From NCBI RefSeq assembly GCF_000234665.1, contig NC_018305.1:168121-232120 (forward strand): DNA of 64,000 bases, in the 5' to 3' direction. This stretch comes from Leishmania mexicana MHOM/GT/2001/U1103 (lineage: Eukaryota > Euglenozoa > Kinetoplastea > Trypanosomatida > Trypanosomatidae). This document shows, piece by piece, positions 1-8,219 of this stretch. Numbering within the stretch: position 1 is the first letter of the stretch; each line of letters starts with the position of its first letter. The position numbers and the translations under genes were made by a program. The notes under the pieces are model-generated. The model was not told the origin of the DNA. It worked only from the letters and a program-made list of their open reading frames with translations, and made no database searches.

Positions 1-2
1 CG

Positions 3-2210
3 AAGGTGAGCGGCGTCGACGTCTGCACCGAGCGTGTAGTGAAGCAGGCGACGTCCTTGCGCACGCTGATCGGGGACGACATGCGGGTCTGGGAGACAAG
101 CGCCGCCGCTCTCGGCGGTGGAGGCGGGGGTCGCATGCATCAGCAGCAACAGCCGTACCTCGTGCTTATGAGCCCGTTTGTAGACATGGCGGCGACGCTG
201 CTGCCACCACCGGTGCACCGCGCGCGGCGTGCCCTGAATGGTGTCCTCTCCCCGATAGACTTCGACCTTGCAGCGCAGCTCGAGCACACGCAGCAGCTGC
301 GCCGTCTGTTGCGCAGCGGCAGCGATGACCCCGCCGGCGATGGTCGAGGGTGCGGCGGAAAAGGTGCAGCTGCTGCGCGTGTGCGAGCCTACCTGAAATC
401 CTTGCTGATGCCGAACACTGAGCACGGCACGGACGGCGTCGACGCTCATGTCGTCTACTCGCCCTTCTACCCGCTTCCTCCGACCCTCCGCGGAGAGGTG
501 TGGGGGTGCCTCCTGCGCGTGCCACCATCTGCGCGCACCCGGGAGGCCCTCCTCGCCCACGCGGTCCACCACACCGCCGCCAAGCCGACACCGCACGACA
601 GGCAGCTCTCGGTCGACATTCCGCGCTGCCACGCGTACCACCCGCTGCTCAGCTCTTCGTCTGGATCTGCACAGCTCAAGCGCATCTTGCAGGCGTGGTT
701 GTACCTCCACCCCGAGCACGCCTACTGGCAAGGGCTCGACAGCGTCTGTGCCGTCCTGCTGACCGTCAGCAACAGGGATGAGGCGCTCGTGCTGGCGCAG
801 CTCAACGCCCTCGTCCACCGCTTCATCGCCCACGACGAGGACCGTGAGAGGCCCCGCGCCGCTGGCGGCAGTCTCGGCCTGCCCAGCGCCGGTGCCGCGG
901 CGTCGCCGCCGCTTCCGGCCAGGAAGCCTACTATGGCGGAGCAGCTCCACCGCATCGTGGTTGTGCTGCGCTACTGCGACCCGCTTCTGGCCCACCACCT
1001 CTTCGACGTCCTCGGCTGCACACCGGAGCTGTACGCCATCAGCTGGCTGCTGACGCTCTTCTCGCACAGCCTGCCGGCACGCAAGGTCTACCTCCTGTGG
1101 GACCACCTGTTCGTGGAGGACGACGTTGCCTGCCTCGTGGTGCTCTGCGCCGTCGTCATTATTCACAAGCGCGAGCTCCTGCTGAGCACGGACTTCTCCG
1201 GCTGCCTTGCGTCCTTCAGCAGCGGCGCATCCTCCATAGACGTCGCGGCTGCCGTCGGCGACGCGCGGTGGCTGATGAGGGTTGTGCCGCCGTCGGTGCT
1301 AGCGCCGCCGCCGCCGGCGTCGTCGTTGGACAACCGCAAGGACGCGCAAGAGTCCTTCTATGGCCGTGGGCATGACGGTACCGGCGCAGTCATCGGCCAT
1401 CCCCTCAGCAGCAGCAGCGGCGGCGGCGCCGCGGTGGCGCTCCTCGCCGTCGAGGACGTGGCCGCCGCGCTCGCAGCATCGGTAACAGCAACCAGTGGCG
1501 GCGGTGACGGCGACAGGGAGGAGGGAGGCAGCGGGCCGCACTGGTTCGACAGCGGCATCTACCTCGTGGATGTGCGCGAGCAGCCGGCGGAGAATGTCCT
1601 GCGGGATTCGGTCCTCGGCGCCATCAGCGTGCCGCTGCGCACGCCGGCGCGTCCGAATGCGCACGCCTCCGCCGCGTCAGAAGGAGCGGCGCCTCAGCGT
1701 CGTGAGGGATCTGATGTGCGCGCCAGCGCAAGCACCGACGAGTTTGGCGACGTTGACGACGACGCAGCCGGTGCTGGATGGGGTATCGTGGAGCAGCAGG
1801 AGCGGATGCAGGAGCAGCAGCGGGCGGAGCAGGACGCTGCGGCGCGGCAGGTCGAGGATGCCACAGCGGCCATTGTCCGCCACGTGGGAAACCCGGCCAT
1901 GGCTGCCATCCTACCACGCGCGTGGAGGGCCACCAAGAATCATACTGCACCTCCGCTGCCGCCACCACAGCCATCGTTACTATCGTGCCCGTGGCCGGTG
2001 CACCCGATCGTGCTGAAGGCGTCGCGTGCGCCGCATGTAGTGCTGCTAACATCCGGCGCTGTGGATGCACAAGAGTTGCCGCTCGCCCACCAGCTCGGCG
2101 TGAAGCTCAACGCGTGTGGGGTGCACAATGTCAGCATACTGCGTGGCGGTGTCGCCAGCGTGCGGCGTGCGCTACCGGAGCTGGTGGTGCGTCGTGCGCC
2201 ATCCACGTAG
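3..2210 (+). CDS. TBC (Rab-GAP) plus rhodanese-like protein, TBCK-like, 5' truncated
   Basis: The frame is open at the left window edge and the first Met-like codon (position 6) is GTG, so the true start lies outside. Counting residues from position 6, a TBC domain begins near 162 with the R-x-x-x-W signature (RGEVW), followed by the arginine-finger motif around D204/R207 (VDIPR) and the glutamine-finger motif YWQG (240-243). Both catalytic fingers needed for Rab GTPase activation are therefore present. A rhodanese-like domain starts near residue 519 (VDVRE). Its catalytic loop reads VVLLTSGA, with Thr where the active-site Cys should be, so this domain is probably non-catalytic. TBC followed by a dead rhodanese is the TBCK layout; TBCK also has an N-terminal pseudokinase, which would lie upstream of this window. 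Low-complexity Gly/Ala/Ser inserts are typical of the genome. The TBC call is firm; the TBCK orthology is inferred. Confidence 0.8.
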   Translation, partial: KVSGVDVCTERVVKQATSLRTLIGDDMRVWETSAAALGGGGGGRMHQQQQPYLVLMSPFVDMAATLLPPPVHRARRALNGVLSPIDFDLAAQLEHTQQLRRLLRSGSDDPAGDGRGCGGKGAAAARVRAYLKSLLMPNTEHGTDGVDAHVVYSPFYPLPPTLRGEVWGCLLRVPPSARTREALLAHAVHHTAAKPTPHDRQLSVDIPRCHAYHPLLSSSSGSAQLKRILQAWLYLHPEHAYWQGLDSVCAVLLTVSNRDEALVLAQLNALVHRFIAHDEDRERPRAAGGSLGLPSAGAAASPPLPARKPTMAEQLHRIVVVLRYCDPLLAHHLFDVLGCTPELYAISWLLTLFSHSLPARKVYLLWDHLFVEDDVACLVVLCAVVIIHKRELLLSTDFSGCLASFSSGASSIDVAAAVGDARWLMRVVPPSVLAPPPPASSLDNRKDAQESFYGRGHDGTGAVIGHPLSSSSGGGAAVALLAVEDVAAALAASVTATSGGGDGDREEGGSGPHWFDSGIYLVDVREQPAENVLRDSVLGAISVPLRTPARPNAHASAASEGAAPQRREGSDVRASASTDEFGDVDDDAAGAGWGIVEQQERMQEQQRAEQDAAARQVEDATAAIVRHVGNPAMAAILPRAWRATKNHTAPPLPPPQPSLLSCPWPVHPIVLKASRAPHVVLLTSGAVDAQELPLAHQLGVKLNACGVHNVSILRGGVASVRRALPELVVRRAPST

Positions 2211-2807
2211 AGGATGTTCTCGGTTACTGCTTGTGGCTGTTCGGCTCCCCTCCCCCTCCCTCCCTCCCTCCCCCCCTCCGCCGGCGGCGGCGGCGGTGTC
2301 CGGCCTTGCCCCCAGCTCGACAGACGATGCACATGGCTCACCTAACGGCTCACCCGCCTTTTTTTCCTCGAGGCCGGTATATACGTCATCGTGCGCCTCG
2401 AAGACATGGTGGCAGGGGGAGAGGGTGGTGGGGTGTTGCTACACGGAGGCAAAGGACCGCTGGTCCTGCTGCTGCTCTCCTCCCTCCCCCCCCCCTTTCC
2501 TCCGACCACCGCGGCATTTTACCGCTACTCGAGCGGCCGCCAATGCCGATGCTGCTGACGCTGATGTCGATGGTTCTATGAGCAATGTACTGCCCGCCCC
2601 CTCTCCCCATCTCGCCTCCTCTGGCCGGTGTGCGCATGCGTGGTCTGCCCTGCGCCCTACGCGTGCGCATGCTCGAGCCCACACGTATATATATATATAT
2701 ATATCCTCCAGCCACGTCTGCCACCAAGCTTTGAACAGCACGACGAGCCCGTTCCCTCCCCCTCTCCCTCCGTGGCGCGCACGGACACAAGCATCTTGAT
2801 ATACACA
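2211..2807. other. intergenic spacer TBC gene to DDI1
   Basis: No credible gene. The spacer holds several C/T-rich tracts, a (TA)n microsatellite at 2686-2704 and, just before the DDI1 start, a pyrimidine tract at about 2751-2772 followed by an AG at 2790-2791, a plausible spliced-leader addition site. Confidence 0.6.
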
Positions 2808-3971
2808 ATGGTGCAGCTCACCATCAACAACGCCACGGGTGTGACCCTGTGCCGAGTTCGCCTCCCCGCCGACGCGACGGTGCAGCAGCTGCTGCTGCAA
2901 CTCACCGTAGCGAAGCCGGAGCTGCGTCAGGCACATGCAATTCGCAATGATGCCCGTCACGTGACGCACCACCTCGCGCCAGCATCCACCACCACCACAA
3001 GCGGGGTTTCATTCAACGCACAGACACTGCTGCAAGCGGGTCTCGTTGCACAAGATGCAACGGCGGAGACGTTGGTAGTGCTGATGGCGGCTGATGCTCC
3101 TGCCGCGGCGTCATCGGCTGCAGCGGCGGCGCCATCCCCAAGGAACGCCGTCGCAGCACGCCTGCTGGATCTGTTCGGGTGTGCCTCGGCGTCTCCGTCG
3201 GCAGGGGTGCGCCCCCAAGGCGGTGCCGACCCCGGCACTATGGACGAGCGCCAGGTAGAGCTGCAGCGCCGCATCTACGCCCAAATTCAACAGCAGCAGA
3301 TAGACGAGAACCTCGCCAACGCGCTCGAGTACACGCCGGAGGCGTTCGCGAAGGTACCGATGCTCTACGTGCCGTGCACCATCCACCAGGTGCTCGTGAA
3401 GGCCTTCGTCGACTCCGGCGCGCAGAACAGCATCATGAACAAGCGCACGGCGGAGCGGTGTGGGCTGATGCGGCTCGTCGACGTCCGCATGCGTGGCGTC
3501 GCCGTCGGAGTAGGGCGGCAGGAGATCTGCGGTCGCATCCACATGACCCCTGTGAACCTCGCAGGGATGTACATCCCCTTCGCCTTCTACGTGATCGAGG
3601 ACCAGGCGATGGACTTGATCATCGGTCTCGACCAGCTGAGGCGCCATCAGATGGTGATAGACCTCAAGCATGACTGTCTCACCATTGGCAACATCAACGT
3701 CCCGTTCTTGCCGGAGAACGATCTGCCCGCGTTGGCGGGGCTGGATGACGACGCGGATGAGATGCACGCGCCGCGTCACCAGGACCCGGCGGTGACAGCC
3801 ACCACCGCCCCCAGCCCTGCTGCACCGGTGCTCTCGGAGGGCGAGCGGCAGGCCCGCATGGAAGGCTTTATGACGTTCTCGGGTATCACCGACCCCAAGC
3901 AGGCGGCGGAGTTGCTGGAAGCCGCCGACTGGGACCCCAACGTGGCGGCGGCGCTCCTCTTCGACACGTGA
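2808..3971 (+). CDS. DDI1: DDI1 retroviral-type aspartyl protease / ubiquitin shuttle
   Basis: A 387-residue protein with the full DDI1 architecture. An N-terminal ubiquitin-like fold spans about residues 1-95 and starts with a beta strand (MVQLTINN). A helical linker (about 145-180) is followed by the retropepsin-like domain, with the catalytic triplet and flap-side residues VDSGAQ (catalytic Asp202) and the later IIGLDQLRRH motif typical of DDI1. A C-terminal UBA domain covers about 345-387 (GFMTFSGITDPKQAAELLEAADWDPN). DDI1 family proteins deliver ubiquitylated substrates to the proteasome and cleave heavily ubiquitylated proteins; the active form is a dimer. The open frame extends upstream to 2628, but that part is CA/TA-repeat translation, and the ATG at 2808 starts the conserved domain. 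Both UBL and UBA are retained, whereas some animal DDI proteins have lost the UBA. Confidence 0.95.
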   Translation: MVQLTINNATGVTLCRVRLPADATVQQLLLQLTVAKPELRQAHAIRNDARHVTHHLAPASTTTTSGVSFNAQTLLQAGLVAQDATAETLVVLMAADAPAAASSAAAAAPSPRNAVAARLLDLFGCASASPSAGVRPQGGADPGTMDERQVELQRRIYAQIQQQQIDENLANALEYTPEAFAKVPMLYVPCTIHQVLVKAFVDSGAQNSIMNKRTAERCGLMRLVDVRMRGVAVGVGRQEICGRIHMTPVNLAGMYIPFAFYVIEDQAMDLIIGLDQLRRHQMVIDLKHDCLTIGNINVPFLPENDLPALAGLDDDADEMHAPRHQDPAVTATTAPSPAAPVLSEGERQARMEGFMTFSGITDPKQAAELLEAADWDPNVAAALLFDT

Positions 3972-4630
3972 CAGACATCGGGTGGGGGGGGGGGGGCGGC
4001 GCCCACCCGTCCCCACATGTCCCGTTGCCGTTGCGCCTGCCTCCTCCTCCCCCCTCCACCCACGAGAGTCCAAGTCAACCCAAACGCACAACACACAACA
4101 CACACCTTCTCTATTGCATACAAAACGGGTCTCCTGTGCTCGCCACGCACCACGCACCACCGCCCCCTTCCTCCCTCCTCCGCCATGGCATGGGCCAATG
4201 CTATCGCCCACACGCACGGGCATTCACGTCGGCGTGCGCGCGCGTGTGTGGCTACGCCATCCCTTCCTCCCCCTCTCCCCCTCCTCCTCTTCCATTATCT
4301 CGTCGTCTTACTCGCTCCCTCGCTCACGGCGCGCCCCCCCCCAGAACACGTTGCCTCCGTCTGTGCCTGCGCGTGGCCCATCGACAGCCCACCTGTTTCC
4401 CCTCGCTCAGATCTGTGGCAAGTACGCGCTGCACGTGCCACTGCCGCTCATTTTTGGCCTCTTGCTCGCCCACTGCGCAACGCAGCCTGCCCGACTCGCA
4501 CCCACGCACTCACCGGCGTTCGCGTCCTCCTCTCCCTCCCGCTAGCGCACACGTGGCCAGGTGCAGCAGCGCGGCATTGCACGCACACAAAGACCGGCGG
4601 CGGCGGCGGCGGCGGGGAAAGGGGGAACTC
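3972..4630. other. intergenic spacer DDI1 to EF-hand gene
   Basis: No gene supported. It contains a run of 13 G at 3984-3996 immediately after the DDI1 stop, pyrimidine-rich stretches throughout and a GGC-type triplet repeat at about 4593-4615 just before the next start. Confidence 0.55.
4525..4545 (+). promoter_or_regulatory. putative trans-splice acceptor
   Basis: Polypyrimidine tract ending in TAG about 85 bases before the ATG at 4631. Kinetoplastid mRNAs receive the spliced leader at the first usable AG after such a tract. Position inferred only. Confidence 0.4.
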
Positions 4631-6331
4631 ATGACGTCCCCAGATGCATTAGATTGCCTGAGCGGCGCGGCAGCCACCGCTGCCTCTCACACAACGGCCA
4701 ACTCCGTCGGCTTCGTGCCCAAGATGGCCAACCCACCGGCGCACGACACCGCGAACAACTGCGGCCTCAACGATGCGGCCTACAGCCCCACCGTCTCCCC
4801 TTCCTACAACACCGGTGCCATTCCGCAAGAGCAGTCGAAGATGCTAGCCGGGATGCTGGCGAAGCTGCCGGAGCTTGACCTGGGCGAGATGTCGCGCGTG
4901 AAGAGCTGCTTCTCTGCCGTCCTGGGCGAGGGACGGGAGAACATCGTCAACGCTCTGGAGCTGCGCGTGGTGCTCGGCGAGCTCGGCCTCTACCCGAGCG
5001 AGGCGGAGCTCAACCTCGTCCTTCGCGCCTACCGTGACCGCGTCAACCTTGTTACGCTGACGCGGTACCTGCGGCTGTATAAGAAGGAGTTCTGGATCAA
5101 TCATGCCGCGGCAGCGGCGGGCGGAGCCGGCGCTGTGCGCAGCGCGCCACTGTCTGCCGCACCGCGCTCCCACCAGGCGTTCCATGTAAGTCATCCCATG
5201 GTCGCGTCGAGAGCGGGGGCCTTCGGCGTTGGCGGTGGCATGGACGAGGACACGTTGAAGGCCTTCATCGCCCTCGGCGGTGGGGAAGACGGCAGTGGCG
5301 AGATCCTCGCGTCGACGCTGCGCGACGCCATCCGCGGCTTCGGGCTCACCATCGACATCGACTCGATGATTCGCACCGTCGATGTGCATCACTCAGGCGT
5401 GCTGGGCTACGTCGACTTCTGCGCCTTATGGTTGCAGTCGACCAGCACATCCTTCGAGCCCGGCGAGGCCGGCGGCGCGGGGGTGTTCATGGGGGAGGCA
5501 CTGCAACGCGAATCGGCCGACAACGCTGGGCCCGACACCTATCGCCGTCGCTCGTCGCACGGGAGCACCATGAGCGACACCCGCCAGCGGCTCATGTCCT
5601 TGCTGGCCACCACGCCGCGACTCACCAGTCTTTCAGGTGGCGTGCTGCGCCGTCGATCGATGACGCAGGCGCCGGAGCAGGCGAGCACGCCGTCCCACGC
5701 ACGCCACTGCTCGCCGGGTGGCACACACTTTTTCCAGAACACGAACAGCCGTACCGTGACACCGGCATACAGCCCGCAGGCGGGCGGCGCCGGCAATGGC
5801 CACGGCTTTGATGGCGCGATGGCGTGCAACTCTATCTTGACGCCGCCGCCGACGCCTATCACGGAGGAGGAGCACATGCTACTCGTCGAGATGTACCTCT
5901 TCCCGGAAAAGTACAAGACCGTGCGGCGGGCACCGCGCTTCGCTGCGGACCTCGGCGGCGGCGGCGGTGGCGGTGGCTCACCGGTTTACGGCGCGGCGGG
6001 CCGTGAGGCAGCGCTGCACTCCTCCGGCTCCTTGCATCAAAAGCGTCTCTCGCGCCCGAGCGCGAGTGGCTCGGGCAGTCGCGGCCGCGGCCGTAGCCAG
6101 GCACGCGGTTTGGGGAACACGAGCGGCGGCGCGGATGGCGGAGGTGCCGTCGCGGACTTCTTCCCCCCAAGGTCCAGCAACGTCTACCGCCCGCCGAGCC
6201 CGATGATCCTGTCGCTGCGTAACAGCACCGCCTATCGCAACCGGCTGAAGCGGCTCGAGGAGCAGAAGCGGGAGCGCAAGGGGTGGAAGCCGCCGGCGGG
6301 GGCAGCGACAACGCAGCAGCAGCAGCAGTGA
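4631..6331 (+). CDS. calmodulin-like EF-hand protein with low-complexity tail
   Basis: A 566-residue protein. Around residues 70-160 is a calmodulin/centrin-like EF-hand pair (an ELRVVLGELGLYPSEAEL stretch closely resembles the calmodulin ELGTVMRSLGQ.P.EAEL helix), followed by a second pair near 205-265. The loops are degenerate: one reads GEDGSGEILAST (no acidic residue at positions 1 or 12), another DVHHSGVLGYVD (Asp at 1 and 12). At most one site would bind calcium well. The remaining ~300 residues are Ser/Gly/Arg-rich with a short conserved-looking helix (ITEEEHMLLVEMYLF), a basic C-terminal helix and a final Gln run. The start at 4631 is the first ATG after a GC-triplet repeat; the open frame reaches to 3968 but is repeat-like there. 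A structural or cytoskeletal role is possible but not shown. Confidence 0.75.
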   Translation: MTSPDALDCLSGAAATAASHTTANSVGFVPKMANPPAHDTANNCGLNDAAYSPTVSPSYNTGAIPQEQSKMLAGMLAKLPELDLGEMSRVKSCFSAVLGEGRENIVNALELRVVLGELGLYPSEAELNLVLRAYRDRVNLVTLTRYLRLYKKEFWINHAAAAAGGAGAVRSAPLSAAPRSHQAFHVSHPMVASRAGAFGVGGGMDEDTLKAFIALGGGEDGSGEILASTLRDAIRGFGLTIDIDSMIRTVDVHHSGVLGYVDFCALWLQSTSTSFEPGEAGGAGVFMGEALQRESADNAGPDTYRRRSSHGSTMSDTRQRLMSLLATTPRLTSLSGGVLRRRSMTQAPEQASTPSHARHCSPGGTHFFQNTNSRTVTPAYSPQAGGAGNGHGFDGAMACNSILTPPPTPITEEEHMLLVEMYLFPEKYKTVRRAPRFAADLGGGGGGGGSPVYGAAGREAALHSSGSLHQKRLSRPSASGSGSRGRGRSQARGLGNTSGGADGGGAVADFFPPRSSNVYRPPSPMILSLRNSTAYRNRLKRLEEQKRERKGWKPPAGAATTQQQQQ

Positions 6332-8219
6332 CGGATCTCCTACGCCGCCACCGCAACGCGCGGCGGTGGCGATGGTCCGGGCGACATGGAGCGCATGTTC
6401 TCTTCCACTCCGCCAAGGATGTCTACGTGGTAGAGAAAAAAGGGTGTTCGTGGATGCGGACGACGGAGGAGGCAGCGGCGCGCTCGCGCGCTCGGTTGCT
6501 GAGTCGGGAAGATGAAGTATCCTCCTCCGACCCCCCTCGATGTACAGCCATTAGGAAAGATCAGCAACGGCAAAGCGGGAGGGGGATGGGGTCTCACGCC
6601 ACGTCCCCGCCCTCCTCCCCTCCTGCCGGGGGACGCGTCGGTTGCCGATGAGCGTGCGCAACGGGAGAGGTACACGGGACACCCACACGCACACACACAC
6701 ACACACAACACACAGAGAGACAGAGGCGTGGGGCGGGAGGAGTGCGTGCGTGCGTGTCCGCAGCAATATGATGGAAGATGGTCATCGGGTCGCCATCACC
6801 CCAGCCCTTCCAGGAAGCACCCCCTTGCGTCTGTCTGCATGCCGTTGCGTATATGTGGCTGGGTTCGCCACTGGCGCAGCTTCCATGGCTGTGGAGTGGG
6901 AGTGGGTGGAGGGGGAGGCCTGGGGTCGCACTGATGATGACATGGAGTCCGAAAAACGACGGAAAGGCGAGGATGCCGATGTACACGTAGAAGCTGTTTC
7001 CCATCTCTATTTTCCCGATGATTACCTCCTTGCAACAGATGTCCATCAGCCGCAACAACGGGGGAGGGGAGGGGAGGGGAGGGTGTGTGTGTGTGTGTGT
7101 GTGGTGGGTGAGGGGCGAGACACGACGGGCTACTATCAGAAGCCGCGCACACGGCATCACGGCGAGATGGAACATACATTGCCCGCCCGCCCGCCTGCTC
7201 GCCCACCTCCCGCCCTCTCACCTCACCTCACCTCTCCTCTCCTCTCCTCTCCTCTCCTCTCCTCCCCCCCCCCGCCTCCTCCTCCTCCTCTCACCCCGTT
7301 GTTGCTGGGACACCCGCAACGACAGAGTAAACGGCTCCCGCGCGGCAACGATCAAATGGCGGAGAGCGAAGTGGCTGGTGCACTGTGTCGGGGGAAGGGG
7401 AGGGGGGGTTCGATGATCACGGCGCCATTGCGGTGGCTCTGGACCGCCTCCGCCTCACCGAATCACCACCACCACTGCTGCCATATTTTTTTTCGTCTGC
7501 CTCACTCTCTCTCTTCTCCACGGCGACGGCGCGACTCACATGCGCACACACACCACCCACATACATACACACACACACACACGGGTCCGCCACATCAGCA
7601 GTGGTCGTGACACGCCGCAGCGAAACTGCCACCTCCTCCTCCCCCCCCCTCTGCAAAGGTCGCTACAAGCCACCCTTCATACCGTCGATCCACACACACA
7701 CAACACACGCACGCGCGCGCACATCATTGGGTGCGAGCCTCCTCACTCCTCCGCGCACGGAGCCGCATCCATCACGAACGGTGGGGGCGGGCAGACAGCG
7801 CAACGAGAAGACGAGAAGAGGTGCACAGGCACACGTGGCTGAGCCGAGCCTGTCCTTGCGGTGGAGCCGTTCGACGCAGGACGCGAGCAGCGCGCGCTGC
7901 ACGCGTCCAACGACATCGCCGCCATCCCACACCCATCACCGTGCGTGTCTGTGCATGCATGCTCGTGTGAGCTCGTGTTTCTCATGCGAAGTGCACCGGT
8001 GCCACCGATACGCACCGAGAGAGGGGGAGAATCCATCCACTATCCTCCCATCATCGTCAGCAGAAGTGCGGCCTCCCTGTGCCTCCGTGTTGCCGTCGTT
8101 CCCTTACGTGGGTCCGGTGTGTGTCGCTGTCTCTGTGCGTCGGTCTGCGTAATCTGTGCGTGGGGAAGACACGGGCCTGGGCGTGCGCCCTGCTAAAGGC
8201 GCGAGATCGCACACGAGTG
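6332..8219. other. long intergenic spacer, simple-sequence rich
   Basis: No coding region supported; the open frames here translate CA/GT repeats and pyrimidine runs. Notable simple repeats: (CA)n at about 6690-6708, (GT)n at 7083-7103, a CTCCT pentanucleotide array at 7219-7265 followed by poly-C, (CA)n near 7567-7581 and another near 7691-7710. A C/T tract at about 7629-7651 followed by AAAG is a possible splice acceptor for the gene at 8220. Confidence 0.55.
7219..7265. repeat. CTCCT/CTCAC pentanucleotide array
   Basis: Roughly nine tandem 5-base pyrimidine units followed by a C run. On the transcribed strand it is a very long polypyrimidine tract. Confidence 0.85.

Noticed and set aside
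3111..4223. 370-codon minus-strand frame
   Set aside because: Overlaps the DDI1 protease and UBA domains on the other strand; no motif and start inside spacer DNA.
6642..7610. 322-codon + frame
   Set aside because: Translates CA/GT repeats (HTHTHT, VCVCVC) and pyrimidine arrays; no gene-like segment.
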